60,187 nt of DNA from Aquimarina sp. RZ0 (GTDB taxonomy: Bacteria > Bacteroidota > Bacteroidia > Flavobacteriales > Flavobacteriaceae). Below are positions 18,239 to 27,424 of this stretch, in pieces. The notes beneath the pieces are model-generated. The model was not told the DNA's origin, searched no databases, and saw only the letters and a list, made by a program, of their open reading frames with translations. Positions within the stretch are counted from its first letter, which is position 1. Every line of letters begins with the position of its first letter. Location: positions 1 to 60,187 of the forward strand of contig NZ_VTZU01000044.1 of assembly GCF_008370685.1 (NCBI RefSeq), in the 5' to 3' direction. The position numbers and the translations under genes were made by a program.

Positions 18239-18781
18239 ATGGAGATTGAGGAAACTTTTATAAAAGATTGTTTTACAATAAAACCAACAATTTTTACGGA
18301 CGATAGGGGTGTTTTTTTTGAAAGTTTTAACCAGAATACATTTGAAAAGCTCACGGATTTAAACATTTCTTTTGTGCAGGATAATCAATCGTTTTCTACT
18401 TATGGAGTTTTAAGAGGGCTTCATTTTCAGAAAGGAAAGTTTGCTCAGGCAAAACTAGTTAGGGTTGTTAGAGGTGAAGTACTGGATGTCGCAGTTGATT
18501 TAAGAAAAGATTCAGAAACCTATGGAAAGCATTTTTCTGTTATTTTAAACGATACAAATAATTATCAATTATTTGTGCCAAGAGGATTTGCTCACGGATT
18601 TATAGTGTTAAGCAAAGAAGTAATTTTTAACTATAAATGTGATAACTATTATAATAAATCTTCTGAATCAGGTATTAGGTATAATGATCCTAAATTGAAT
18701 ATTGATTGGAAACTTGATAAATCCGAAATAATATTATCCAATAAGGATAAGGAATTAGCATTACTAAAAGATTTATTTTAA
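18239..18781 (+). CDS. rfbC: dTDP-4-dehydrorhamnose 3,5-epimerase
   Basis: RmlC epimerises the keto sugar at C3 and C5. The cupin protein has 180 residues, as usual. FTDDRGVFFESFNQNTF, QDNQSFSTYGVLRGLHFQ (with the His of RGLHFQ), VRVVRGEVLDVAVDLR and FVPRGFAHGFIVLS are the family signatures. It is tightly coupled to rfbA. After it, a second Wzz-like gene interrupts the rhamnose genes before rfbD. Confidence 0.95.
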   Translation: MEIEETFIKDCFTIKPTIFTDDRGVFFESFNQNTFEKLTDLNISFVQDNQSFSTYGVLRGLHFQKGKFAQAKLVRVVRGEVLDVAVDLRKDSETYGKHFSVILNDTNNYQLFVPRGFAHGFIVLSKEVIFNYKCDNYYNKSSESGIRYNDPKLNIDWKLDKSEIILSNKDKELALLKDLF

Positions 18782-18810
18782 ATTAATTCTATATATTCTG
18801 GAAAAGAAAT

Positions 18811-18818
18811 TAACTTTG
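18811..18818 (+). promoter_or_regulatory. Possible -7 box before the second Wzz-like gene
   Basis: TAACTTTG fits TAnnTTTG, 40 bp before the ATG at 18859, in the 77-bp gap after rfbC. No clear TTG lies 17-23 bp upstream. It may be an internal promoter. Confidence 0.3.
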
Positions 18819-18858
18819 CCAGATATAAAATTAGGTTACTTTTTTAGGAAATTAAGAC

Positions 18859-19905
18859 ATGGGGACTAAAGAAAACACTTCTGAAGAGATAGATCTTGGG
18901 CAATTATTTAAATTAGTTGGAGATGGGATTAATAGATTATTTTTATTTATTGGTGCTATTTTTAAAGGAATTTTTCATTCTGTTATTTTGTTTCTCCAAT
19001 TTCTTAGAAAACATTTTTTAAAATTTGTAATTGCAGCTATAATTGGATTATTTATAGGCTGGTATTTTGATGCCACGTCTGAGCCCATTTTTAGATCATC
19101 CATGATTGTAGAACCTAATTTTAATAGTACACAACAATTATATAATAATATCGAATTTTATAATGAACTGGCAAGAGAAGAAGATTATAATAATCTTGCT
19201 GCTGCTTTAAAAGTTTCTAATAAAAAAGCAGAAACTATTAAAAGTATAATGATTGAAGCGTTTACAGATGAAAATCAAAAACTGAAACAATTCAGTGATT
19301 TTGTTGGTACATTAGATAGTACTTCAAGAGCAAATTTGAGTTATAAGGAATATTTGAATAATTTTAATAATATTCAAGCAAGATTTCATAAAATTAATAT
19401 TGAAGCTTTGGATCCTGAAGTTGCCAAAACTTGCCAAAATGCTATCGTTCGTTCCATCACCAGTAATGATTATTTCCAACTACAGAAAGTAACAAACGAT
19501 ATGAATCTAAAATTAAACGATTCTATCGTGCGAAATCAATTAATAGAGATTGATTCCCTTAAATTATTTTATAAAAAAATAAAATTATTAGAAGTTCAAA
19601 AAGAAGAAAAATCATCAAGAACTAGTATCAACTTATCTTCAGAAAATCAGCAACTAGATCAATCAGAAATTGTATTACTAAAGCAAACAAAATCATTAAG
19701 TAACGAAATTTTTGAAATTAATGAACGCAAAGCGGATACAAGACATATTATTAACGTAATCTCAGATTTTCCTTTTCGTGGAGCTTTAATAAAAGACTTT
19801 TTTAAGCAGAAAAAAGTAGTTTTACCTATTCTTTTTATTGGTTTAACTTTTTTAGTTTTAGTAGTTTTATCTTTAAATAGCTATTTAAAAAAATACAATG
19901 CTTAG
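18859..19905 (+). CDS. Wzz-like polysaccharide chain-length regulator, copy 2
   Basis: This 348-residue paralogue of the 15358 gene begins with SEEIDLGQLFKLVGDGINRLF, the same EEIDLGQ-F motif. It has membrane helices at about 53-70 and 319-338 enclosing a periplasmic, helix-rich domain (with NLSSENQQLDQSEIVLLKQ near the second helix), and no kinase domain. The two copies are clearly diverged across the periplasmic domain. Their coexistence suggests either two polymer lengths or work in a mixed oligomer. It lies within the rhamnose gene cluster between rfbC and rfbD. Confidence 0.78.
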   Translation: MGTKENTSEEIDLGQLFKLVGDGINRLFLFIGAIFKGIFHSVILFLQFLRKHFLKFVIAAIIGLFIGWYFDATSEPIFRSSMIVEPNFNSTQQLYNNIEFYNELAREEDYNNLAAALKVSNKKAETIKSIMIEAFTDENQKLKQFSDFVGTLDSTSRANLSYKEYLNNFNNIQARFHKINIEALDPEVAKTCQNAIVRSITSNDYFQLQKVTNDMNLKLNDSIVRNQLIEIDSLKLFYKKIKLLEVQKEEKSSRTSINLSSENQQLDQSEIVLLKQTKSLSNEIFEINERKADTRHIINVISDFPFRGALIKDFFKQKKVVLPILFIGLTFLVLVVLSLNSYLKKYNA

Positions 19906-19970
19906 ATAATTTGAGGTTCTAAGTAAAAAAAATAATGTAGCTCCAAACCCATAAATTAATTGATTATTAA

Positions 19971-20825
19971 ATGAAAATACTAGTCACTGGTGGAAATGGT
20001 CAATTAGCTAAATGTATCAAGATTGTACAAAATAAGCCCTCTTTTTCAACATTTTTATTTGCTGATGCGAATGAACTAGATATAACAAATAATGAATTAA
20101 TAAAGGAATACTTTAGTAGAAACCATTTTGATTTTATAATTAATTGTGCTGCATACACTAATGTAGATCAAGCAGAAAAAAGTCCACAAAGAGCTTTTTT
20201 GGTTAATTCAGAAGGTGTAAAATATCTAGCCGAAATTTGTAAAGAATATAAAACAACTCTAATCCATATTTCAACGGATTATGTTTTTGATGGAGTAAAG
20301 AATACTCCGTATTCAGAAAAAAACAACCCTAATCCAATAAATGAATACGGTAAATCTAAGTTAACTGGCGAACAATATATCCAGAAAATACTGGAAAATT
20401 ATTTTATAATAAGAACTTCTTGGTTGTACTCTCAATTTGGTAACAATTTCTATAAAACTATTCTAGAAAAATCAGAAACTGAAAAAGAACTGACAATTAC
20501 AATTTCTGAGATTGGCACACCTACAAATGCAAACGATCTAGCAGCATTTATAGTTCACATTATAGAAAGTGAAAGTAAAGATTATGGCATCTATCATTTT
20601 AGTAACGAGGGACGTGCAAGTTGGTATGATTTTGCAAATGAAATTTTAAAACTTTCTGGTAAACTCAAGGTTATAATGATTAAAAAAACCGATAATTACC
20701 CTACTTTTGCAAAAAGACCTAAGTTTAGTGTCTTGAGTAAATCTCTAGTCAGAGAAAAGTTTGATATTGAATTAATAGATTGGAAAAAAAGTTTATTTAA
20801 GAGTATCAATGACAAAAACTTATAG
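19971..20825 (+). CDS. rfbD: dTDP-4-dehydrorhamnose reductase
   Basis: RmlD reduces the 4-keto group to give dTDP-L-rhamnose. The 284-residue SDR starts KILVTGGNGQLAK, followed by FIINCAAYTNVDQAEKSP, HISTDYVFDG and NEYGKSKLTGEQ (Tyr-x3-Lys), then IIRTSWLYSQFGNNFYKTI. All four Rml activities are therefore encoded in 16354-20825. The preceding 65-bp gap contains a TTTGAGGTTCT stretch also found inside the MITE-like element. Confidence 0.94.
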   Translation: MKILVTGGNGQLAKCIKIVQNKPSFSTFLFADANELDITNNELIKEYFSRNHFDFIINCAAYTNVDQAEKSPQRAFLVNSEGVKYLAEICKEYKTTLIHISTDYVFDGVKNTPYSEKNNPNPINEYGKSKLTGEQYIQKILENYFIIRTSWLYSQFGNNFYKTILEKSETEKELTITISEIGTPTNANDLAAFIVHIIESESKDYGIYHFSNEGRASWYDFANEILKLSGKLKVIMIKKTDNYPTFAKRPKFSVLSKSLVREKFDIELIDWKKSLFKSINDKNL

Positions 20826-20845
20826 TCACTAATAATCAATTCACA

Positions 20846-22195
20846 TTGAGGGGATCTAAAATTGAGAAAAAGAAGAATTTCTTCAACGGTAGACTAAAGA
20901 AGTATACTTTTCATACTTTTTGGATGGTTCTTGAAAAAGTAATCAGACTAACAATAAATTTATTCGTAGGAGTATGGTTAGCTAGGTACTTAGGGCCATC
21001 TGATTTTGGTGTATTAAATTTTGGAATCGCTATTACCACTATTTTTTTACCATTGGTTAATTTTGGTCTTCAAGGCATATTAGTCAAGGAATTATTTATT
21101 AATTTCAAAATCAAAAATAAGATACTTGGCACTGCATTTTTTCTCAAGTTAGGGATATCATTAATTGTTGTTTTCGGTATTTGGGTTTCTGGTTTTTTTG
21201 ATATATATTCTGATGATGTAGAAAAAAAAGTAGTTCTTTTTATTGCCTTATCTCTTTTTTTTCAACCTTTTTTAGTTATTGATAGTTGGTATGAATCACA
21301 GGCGAATGCTAAAAAAGCTTCAATTTTTAAATCTCTTTTCTTTGTAGCTATTTCTATCGTTAAAGTGATATTTATTTTGAAGGAATATTCAATTGTTAGT
21401 TTTGCGATAATATATGGCGTAGAAGCTGCTTTTATAGCAATTGCTTTGTCAATTACGTATTTGAGAAGTGAAGGGTCTCTACTTCATTGGAGGTTTGATT
21501 TTGATATTCTCAAGAGCTTGACAAAAAAATCGTGGTTACTTGTATTTTCTAGTTTTTCTGCTGTTATCTATGTAAAAATTGATCAAATCATGATTGCCTC
21601 TATGATTTCAGAAGAAGAATTAGGGTTTTATTCTGCAGCCGTAAGGCTTTCAGAAGCTTGGTATTTTATTCCATTAATTATATCGAATGCTTTATTTCCT
21701 GCAATTTTGGGCGCAAAGCAGAAAGGAAACAATAAATATTTCTTTATGCTCCAACAGCTATCTGATGGTTTTTTTCTAATATCTTTTTTATTAGCAATTG
21801 TGGTTACATTTATGGCTAATTATATCATAATTACGTTATTCGGTAAAGAATATAATTCTTCGGTGATTATTCTTCAAATTCATATATGGGCTGCAATTTT
21901 TGTATTTTTGAGAACTGTTTTAAGTAAGTGGTTAATCTCAGAAGATAAGTATCGGTTTTCCCTTATTTCTCAATTATCTGGTGCATTGACTAATGTCCTG
22001 CTTAACTATATATTAATTCCATTATATGGAGGAGTAGGAGCAGCGATTGCAACTATAATATCTTATTCTGTTACTTCTTTTTTTGTTTTAGGGTTGTTTA
22101 GACAAACCAGACCAATGTTTCTTATCTTTGTCAAATCTTTTATAGCTCCCATTCGTTTATTATACAACTATGAAAATTTTTTTAAAAAAAATTAG
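20846..22195 (+). CDS. Wzx-type polysaccharide flippase
   Basis: This multi-pass membrane protein has about 12-14 helices and belongs to the MATE/MOP flippase superfamily. The signature near the N-terminus is FVGVWLARYLGPSDFGVLNFGIA, and later IDQIMIASMISEEELGFYSAAVRLSEAWYF, as in oligosaccharide flippases. It is expected to turn the lipid-linked repeat unit to the periplasmic side. The first ATG lies at residue 27, inside the membrane segment, so a TTG start at 20846 is taken. It overlaps the nitroreductase gene by 26 bp. Confidence 0.88.
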   Translation: MRGSKIEKKKNFFNGRLKKYTFHTFWMVLEKVIRLTINLFVGVWLARYLGPSDFGVLNFGIAITTIFLPLVNFGLQGILVKELFINFKIKNKILGTAFFLKLGISLIVVFGIWVSGFFDIYSDDVEKKVVLFIALSLFFQPFLVIDSWYESQANAKKASIFKSLFFVAISIVKVIFILKEYSIVSFAIIYGVEAAFIAIALSITYLRSEGSLLHWRFDFDILKSLTKKSWLLVFSSFSAVIYVKIDQIMIASMISEEELGFYSAAVRLSEAWYFIPLIISNALFPAILGAKQKGNNKYFFMLQQLSDGFFLISFLLAIVVTFMANYIIITLFGKEYNSSVIILQIHIWAAIFVFLRTVLSKWLISEDKYRFSLISQLSGALTNVLLNYILIPLYGGVGAAIATIISYSVTSFFVLGLFRQTRPMFLIFVKSFIAPIRLLYNYENFFKKN

Positions 22196-23213
22196 GACGA
22201 TTCTTCAAATAAATACGTTAAGGATTGTATCGATTAGCTCTTTTACTAGTAGTTTTTATTATTTTTTGATTTCTAGTTCTTTTAGAAGAGAACATTTAGC
22301 AATCATTAAAGGTAGATTGAAATACCATAAACAAAATGAAGTTGAAAAAGAAGCATTTTATTTGTTAAGAAGAAACATACATCGTTTGGAAAAGGGTCTG
22401 ATCATGAAGGAAAGGAGAGCTGTATTTGCTTTGGATTATATCGAAGAAACTGTAGAAGCATACATTAAAGTTATTACAGGCTCACTAGAATCGGTAAGTA
22501 GAAAAAATATAAAATGGTATTCAGATGTATTAACTAATTATTTTGAAGTAGTCGATTCATCCAATGAAAAACTTAGAAAATTGAAAACACTTTTTGAAAA
22601 GCATATTGTAAATACGGGATATGAGAATGCTTCGATACCTTATCAAAGAGATTTCAGTATTTTAAATGTTAATTATGATGATTTCTATAAATTATGCAAG
22701 TTAAGGAGATCTGTTAGATGGTACGAAAATAAACCAGTTCCAAGAGAATTAATAGATAAAGCTATTTCAGCAGCTGCGCTATCTCCCTCGGCCTGCAATC
22801 GACAACCTTTCGAATTTAGGGTTTTTGATGATAAAGCATTGGTTCAAGAGGTAGCAAATGTAAGCTGGGGAACCTTAGGATTTAGTCATAATTTTCCTGC
22901 TATTATAGTAGTAATTGGAAAATTAGAAGCATATTTCGATGAAAGGGATAGACACGTTATATATATTGATGGAGCGCTTGCTTCAATGTCTTTTATGTAT
23001 GCTCTAGAAACCCTAGGCTTAAGTTCTTGTCCAATAAATTGGCCAGATGTAAAAAAATTTGAAAATCAAATGGAAGCATTATTGGGATTAGAAAAAAATG
23101 AGAGACCCGTTATGTTGATTGCATTAGGATATCCGGATAAACAAGCATTAGTGCCCTTTTCTGAGAAAAAAGATCTATTTGAAATAAGAAGTTATAATAA
23201 AGTAAAAGATTAA
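22170..23213 (+). CDS. Nitroreductase family protein in the polysaccharide locus
   Basis: This 347-residue protein has an N-terminal ~150-residue helical extension and a C-terminal FMN-dependent nitroreductase domain. The domain is marked by LRRSVRWYENKPVPRELI (the RRSxR FMN phosphate site), AALSPSACNRQPFEFRV and the later GLSSCPINWPD. Similar nitroreductase genes accompany pyruvyltransferases in Bacteroidota capsule loci. Its role in sugar or lipid-carrier chemistry is unknown. It starts inside the end of the flippase gene and ends 3 bp before the pyruvyltransferase. Confidence 0.85.
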   Translation: MKIFLKKIRTILQINTLRIVSISSFTSSFYYFLISSSFRREHLAIIKGRLKYHKQNEVEKEAFYLLRRNIHRLEKGLIMKERRAVFALDYIEETVEAYIKVITGSLESVSRKNIKWYSDVLTNYFEVVDSSNEKLRKLKTLFEKHIVNTGYENASIPYQRDFSILNVNYDDFYKLCKLRRSVRWYENKPVPRELIDKAISAAALSPSACNRQPFEFRVFDDKALVQEVANVSWGTLGFSHNFPAIIVVIGKLEAYFDERDRHVIYIDGALASMSFMYALETLGLSSCPINWPDVKKFENQMEALLGLEKNERPVMLIALGYPDKQALVPFSEKKDLFEIRSYNKVKD

Positions 23214-23216
23214 TTT

Positions 23217-24377
23217 ATGAATATATTAGTCGTAGGAGGACATTTTTACAATAAAGGAGCACACCTTATGATGAAGGCTGTGGTAGAAGAACTCGCTAAG
23301 TATCCAGAACACAAATTGTTTTTGAGTCCTTGCGCTGGTACCAAAGAACAGATAAAAAATCTGGGATATAATACAATTGATTACCCTTTCAAACACGTCA
23401 CAGATTATAGAGGATTTGAGATCTTTTTTAGATTTGGCTCAATCTTAAAATACTTAAGAAAGCAATACAGAGGTGAATTTCCTGTAGACAATATAGATGC
23501 GGTGATTGATATATCAGGATTCGCATATAGTGATCAATGGGGAAAAGAGGCAGTCAAAAATGTAAATAAATTAATAAATTATTTCAAAAAAAGAAACGCA
23601 AAGTATATCTTTTTGCCACAAGCATTTGGACCATTTTCAGGAAAAGAGATAAGAGAGCAGATGAAAGATGTATTGAAGAATTCTGATTTGATAATAGCAA
23701 GAGACAATAATTCATATGAAATGCTATTATCTTTGCAAAAGAATGAGAAAATAAAGTTGTATCCCGATATAACCATTACAATTAAAGATCTAGAGAAACG
23801 AAACGAAATTTTCTCAAACTATAGTTGTATAGTACCGAATGAGCGTATGCTGGATCAAGGAAGAGAATATTGGCCTGAAGGGGAGTATTTAGAATATGTG
23901 AAGAAAGCAATAAACAAACTTCTTAAAGAAACCGATCACAATATTATTATATTAATACATGATAAAGGAATTGGAGATACGAATTTGGCGAATCAATTAA
24001 AAAGTAGGGAATATATAGACGAAAGCAGAGTTAAGGTGCATTATGAAGAAGATACAATGAAGCTAAAATTTATTTTAGGTAAGGCAAATTTGGTCATTGG
24101 GTCTAGGTTTCACGCGTTGGTTTCTGCTCTATCTCAAAATGTTCCTAGCATGGCTTTAGGTTGGTCTCATAAGTATAAAATGTTATTCGAAGAATATAGT
24201 GTAGAAGATTTTTCTTTTGACAAGCCTAATGATCAAATGTATAGTATGTGTCTAGAAAATCTCCTTAAAGAAGAGCCTAGAAAAATTATGGAAGATAAAA
24301 TACGAGCGTCAAATCTAGTGCAGCAAAGGAAAAATAAACAGATGTGGTCAGAAGTTATTGAAGTTATAAATTCCTAA
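23217..24377 (+). CDS. Polysaccharide pyruvyltransferase family protein
   Basis: This 386-residue protein begins MNILVVGGHFYNKGAHLMM, as in the polysaccharide pyruvyl transferase family (PS_pyruv_trans). It contains FLPQAFGPFSGKE, IIARDNNSYEML and the C-terminal GSRFHALVSALSQNVPSMALGW. It would add a pyruvate ketal from phosphoenolpyruvate to a sugar, giving the polymer a negative charge. Some members instead modify other acceptors. It is packed between the nitroreductase and a glycosyltransferase with gaps of 3 bp each. Confidence 0.85.
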   Translation: MNILVVGGHFYNKGAHLMMKAVVEELAKYPEHKLFLSPCAGTKEQIKNLGYNTIDYPFKHVTDYRGFEIFFRFGSILKYLRKQYRGEFPVDNIDAVIDISGFAYSDQWGKEAVKNVNKLINYFKKRNAKYIFLPQAFGPFSGKEIREQMKDVLKNSDLIIARDNNSYEMLLSLQKNEKIKLYPDITITIKDLEKRNEIFSNYSCIVPNERMLDQGREYWPEGEYLEYVKKAINKLLKETDHNIIILIHDKGIGDTNLANQLKSREYIDESRVKVHYEEDTMKLKFILGKANLVIGSRFHALVSALSQNVPSMALGWSHKYKMLFEEYSVEDFSFDKPNDQMYSMCLENLLKEEPRKIMEDKIRASNLVQQRKNKQMWSEVIEVINS

Positions 24378-24380
24378 CTT

Positions 24381-25466
24381 ATGAAAATTGTTTATGTTTT
24401 AGAAGTTGACCCTTATCTCCATTCAGGAATAATAAAAAAAGTTAACGATCAAATTAATTTTTGGAGAACAAAAGGTAATGAAGTAATTTTATTAGTTATT
24501 TGGGCTACTCCAAAAGAAGATCATATTAGCTATATCCAAGGTAAGATTCTGTCATCCAAAATTGCCAATAAATTGAAAGGAGGATTTATTAAGAATTATC
24601 TTAATAAAATATTGTCAGTAAAAAATCTTTCAACTGAATTAGAAAAAATTAACCCAGATATTCTGTATATACGGCAAAATATTTGGTACCCAAAACTTTC
24701 AAAAGTTTTGCAGAAATACAATACGGTTTTAGAAATAAATACTGTTGACACGATCGAGATTAATTATTATTCTAGACTTAAAAAACTAGTATATCTTTTT
24801 GGAAGAGAAAAGATTATAAGAAGTTCTAAGGGGCTTGTAGCGGTTTCCCCTGATATACTTTCTCATTATGATAAGTACGATATACAATCTATTGTTGTTT
24901 CTAATGGAATTAATTTATCAAAAATTTCTAAAATTAAGAATTCAACATCTTTAGGTAGAGTTAATTTGGTCTTTGTCGGTAGTAGTAATATGAAATGGCA
25001 TGGTATCGATAGAATAATTGAGCTTGCAAATTTTTTTACAGAATACAATTTTGATATTGTAGGGTATGATAAAGATGATTTTCCAAATACTCCTAAAAAT
25101 GTAAAATTCTATGGATGGGTAGACAAAAATGAGTTAGAAAAAATTTATGCTAAGAATCATTTTGGACTTGGATCGTTTAGTAATCATTTAGTCGGTAAAA
25201 AAGTTGATAGTACACTTAAAGTTAGAGAATACTTGGCGTATGGTTTGCCTGTAATATTAGGACACGTAGATGTAGATTTAAATGAAGAAGATTTTGTGTT
25301 TAAAGCAACTAATGAGAAAGGGAATTTTATTGATTTCGAAAAAATAAAAACCTATATAGAAAAAAACAGAGATTTAATTGTTGAAAATAAAGACTTGAAA
25401 ATAATAGAATCTTCAACTAAAGAAGAAGAACGTTTGGAATTTTTCAATACTATATATAATAAATAG
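24381..25466 (+). CDS. Glycosyltransferase, GT4-like
   Basis: This 361-residue protein has the two-Rossmann (GT-B) look of family 4. It begins MKIVYVLEVDPYLHSGIIKKV, with GLVAVSPDILSHYDKYD in the middle. In the C-terminal half are LVFVGSSNMKWHGIDRIIEL and KVREYLAYGLPVILG (nucleotide-sugar side). It likely adds one sugar of the repeat unit; donor and linkage cannot be read from sequence. It ends the first run of tightly packed genes. A 524-bp gap follows. Confidence 0.82.
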   Translation: MKIVYVLEVDPYLHSGIIKKVNDQINFWRTKGNEVILLVIWATPKEDHISYIQGKILSSKIANKLKGGFIKNYLNKILSVKNLSTELEKINPDILYIRQNIWYPKLSKVLQKYNTVLEINTVDTIEINYYSRLKKLVYLFGREKIIRSSKGLVAVSPDILSHYDKYDIQSIVVSNGINLSKISKIKNSTSLGRVNLVFVGSSNMKWHGIDRIIELANFFTEYNFDIVGYDKDDFPNTPKNVKFYGWVDKNELEKIYAKNHFGLGSFSNHLVGKKVDSTLKVREYLAYGLPVILGHVDVDLNEEDFVFKATNEKGNFIDFEKIKTYIEKNRDLIVENKDLKIIESSTKEEERLEFFNTIYNK

Positions 25467-25990
25467 AGTTAAATTATTTTTAGTTTTAAAATAAGCTCTT
25501 ACTATAAAAACTAGACAAGTGATTTTAGGTTTTTTTAATAATTAATTTTAAAAAAGAATCTATTATTAAGTATATCATACACGGAAAATTAGACAAAAAA
25601 ATGGAATAATCAATATTTATTGATTTGGAATCTTGATTTTTAGGATTTATTAGTAAACAAAGGAACAGTAAAATTTAAAGAAATTCTTTTTTACAACACG
25701 GATATTTGACATTTTCCTGTAAACACCATAGTAACAATAAATAGGATACGTCATTCAAAAATTTAGAATTAATCAGTTTTTATAGAACCATTAGTAAATA
25801 TGCAGATCAAATCTTATATAGGTTTTTATAGATTCGTTATAAAAAAAGAAACACAGGTCTTTTTAAACTTTATTTGAATATATTCGTTTATGAATTATGC
25901 AGAGAGTATTTTGATATAAATCCCTTTACAAGACTTTTAATACTGATACAATCAGGTATTCAAAAAACATATTAATTAATTTTTTTCAAA
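25467..25990 (+). other. AT-rich 524-bp gap in the polysaccharide locus
   Basis: No convincing gene, terminator or promoter was found. The longest piece noted is a 25-codon ORF near 25799-25876 without recognisable homology. The stretch is very AT-rich and the next gene lacks an ATG start. The gap looks like decayed DNA at a recombination point within the locus; this is an inference. Confidence 0.4.
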
Positions 25991-27424
25991 TTGCGATCTT
26001 TAAACGATATATATAATTTTTTCTTTTTTTTAGGGATTTTTTTTCTTCCTTTTAACTCTGCTGTACCAGAATACTTTAAGATTTTGGGGGAATACGGAAA
26101 CGATTCCTCTCCATTGTTTTTTTTGATTGCTTTTTTATTTTTGTTAGTAAGAGATTTGTTAAGAGGAAAATTACTTTTTCCTGTCAAATCACCATTGTAC
26201 ATTTTTTTCTCATTTTTTTTACTTTATTTAATCCTTATAACCATTATAAACATTCCTGATATTTTGGATTATTACTTCAAAAAGACTTCTGGAGTTGTAA
26301 GGTTTATAAAGCAATTAATTTCTATAAGTCTTTCAGGAATAATTTTTCTATATCTATTCTGTAATTCGTGTTATGAATATGGAGCACGAGTGTTTTTTAT
26401 TAAAATTCGAAAAACTTTATTGATTAGTCTAATTTTTGTTTCAATATATGGTTTTTTAGAGTTTATGATAATTAGTTTAGATTGGAGCTTTTTAAGAACA
26501 ATACTTAATATTTTTGATTACTTACCTTTTGTAGAGATACGACTCGATTACCACCTTCATAGAATATCCTCCTTAACATATGAACCACCAGCACTAGGAA
26601 CTTACTTAATTACAATATCTGGTTTTATGTTTACATATGTTTTAACATCTAAAAAGCTATTTCGATTTGTACCATTTTTATTGGTAATAATCTTAGCGAT
26701 TCTTTCTAAATCTCGTACGGCACTGGTAGTTGTATTTATTCAGATATTGACAGGCGTTTTTTTAGCATATAAATTATTGCCTAGATTCAGGAGAGTTTTT
26801 AATAAAGTTTCATTAATTGGCTTTATATATTTTTCTATTTTCTTAGTATTCAATAGTAAATCAGTTTATACGTCAATTGAATCTAGAATAGACTCTCTTA
26901 ATTTTTCTAAAAACCTTGACTATAATACTTCTGAGTATGCTGTTTCTAATAAGTCTAGATTAGGAATACAATATGCAATATTACAAGTTTTTAAGGAAAG
27001 TCCTATACTTGGTGTAGGTTGGGGACAACAAGCATTTGAATCAAAAAGTAAATACCCAAAATGGGCACTTAAAAATAATTATGAATTTCCTACAAAATAT
27101 CTAAATGAAAACCTAAAATCTTTTCCACCAGGGTATAATTTGTATTTGAGAATTTTGGCAGAGACAGGATTAATAGGTTTTTTAATTTTTTCTTTGTTTA
27201 TTTTACAAATTTTACTATCAACTTATAAACTTTGCAAAAGAAAATCCAGTCAAAGATATATAGCCATTGGATTATTTATAAGTTTTGTAGGTTTTTTATT
27301 CAATTGGTTACAAATAGATTCGTTCAGGATCTATGGCTTTTGGATATGTTTGGCTATTCTTATTGTGTTATATAAAGAATTATTGAATGAAAAATATTAT
27401 AGTACTGATACCTCATTACAATAA
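25991..27424 (+). CDS. O-antigen polymerase/ligase-like membrane protein, copy 1 (Wzy candidate)
   Basis: This protein of ~477 residues has about 10-12 hydrophobic segments and a large loop with RISSLTYEPPALGTYLI. The C-terminal part reads GVGWGQQAF then YNLYLRILAETGLIGF, typical of the O-antigen ligase/polymerase superfamily. The position usually taken by His in WaaL (HN-x-[FY]) is Tyr here, so a Wzy polymerase is more likely than a ligase. The start is a TTG at 25991; no ATG suits the topology. It overlaps the GT2 gene by 38 bp. Confidence 0.72.
   Translation: MRSLNDIYNFFFFLGIFFLPFNSAVPEYFKILGEYGNDSSPLFFLIAFLFLLVRDLLRGKLLFPVKSPLYIFFSFFLLYLILITIINIPDILDYYFKKTSGVVRFIKQLISISLSGIIFLYLFCNSCYEYGARVFFIKIRKTLLISLIFVSIYGFLEFMIISLDWSFLRTILNIFDYLPFVEIRLDYHLHRISSLTYEPPALGTYLITISGFMFTYVLTSKKLFRFVPFLLVIILAILSKSRTALVVVFIQILTGVFLAYKLLPRFRRVFNKVSLIGFIYFSIFLVFNSKSVYTSIESRIDSLNFSKNLDYNTSEYAVSNKSRLGIQYAILQVFKESPILGVGWGQQAFESKSKYPKWALKNNYEFPTKYLNENLKSFPPGYNLYLRILAETGLIGFLIFSLFILQILLSTYKLCKRKSSQRYIAIGLFISFVGFLFNWLQIDSFRIYGFWICLAILIVLYKELLNEKYYSTDTSLQ

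Noticed and set aside
25799..25876. 25-codon ORF in the polysaccharide gap
   Set aside because: Too short, no homology recognised and no clear start context.
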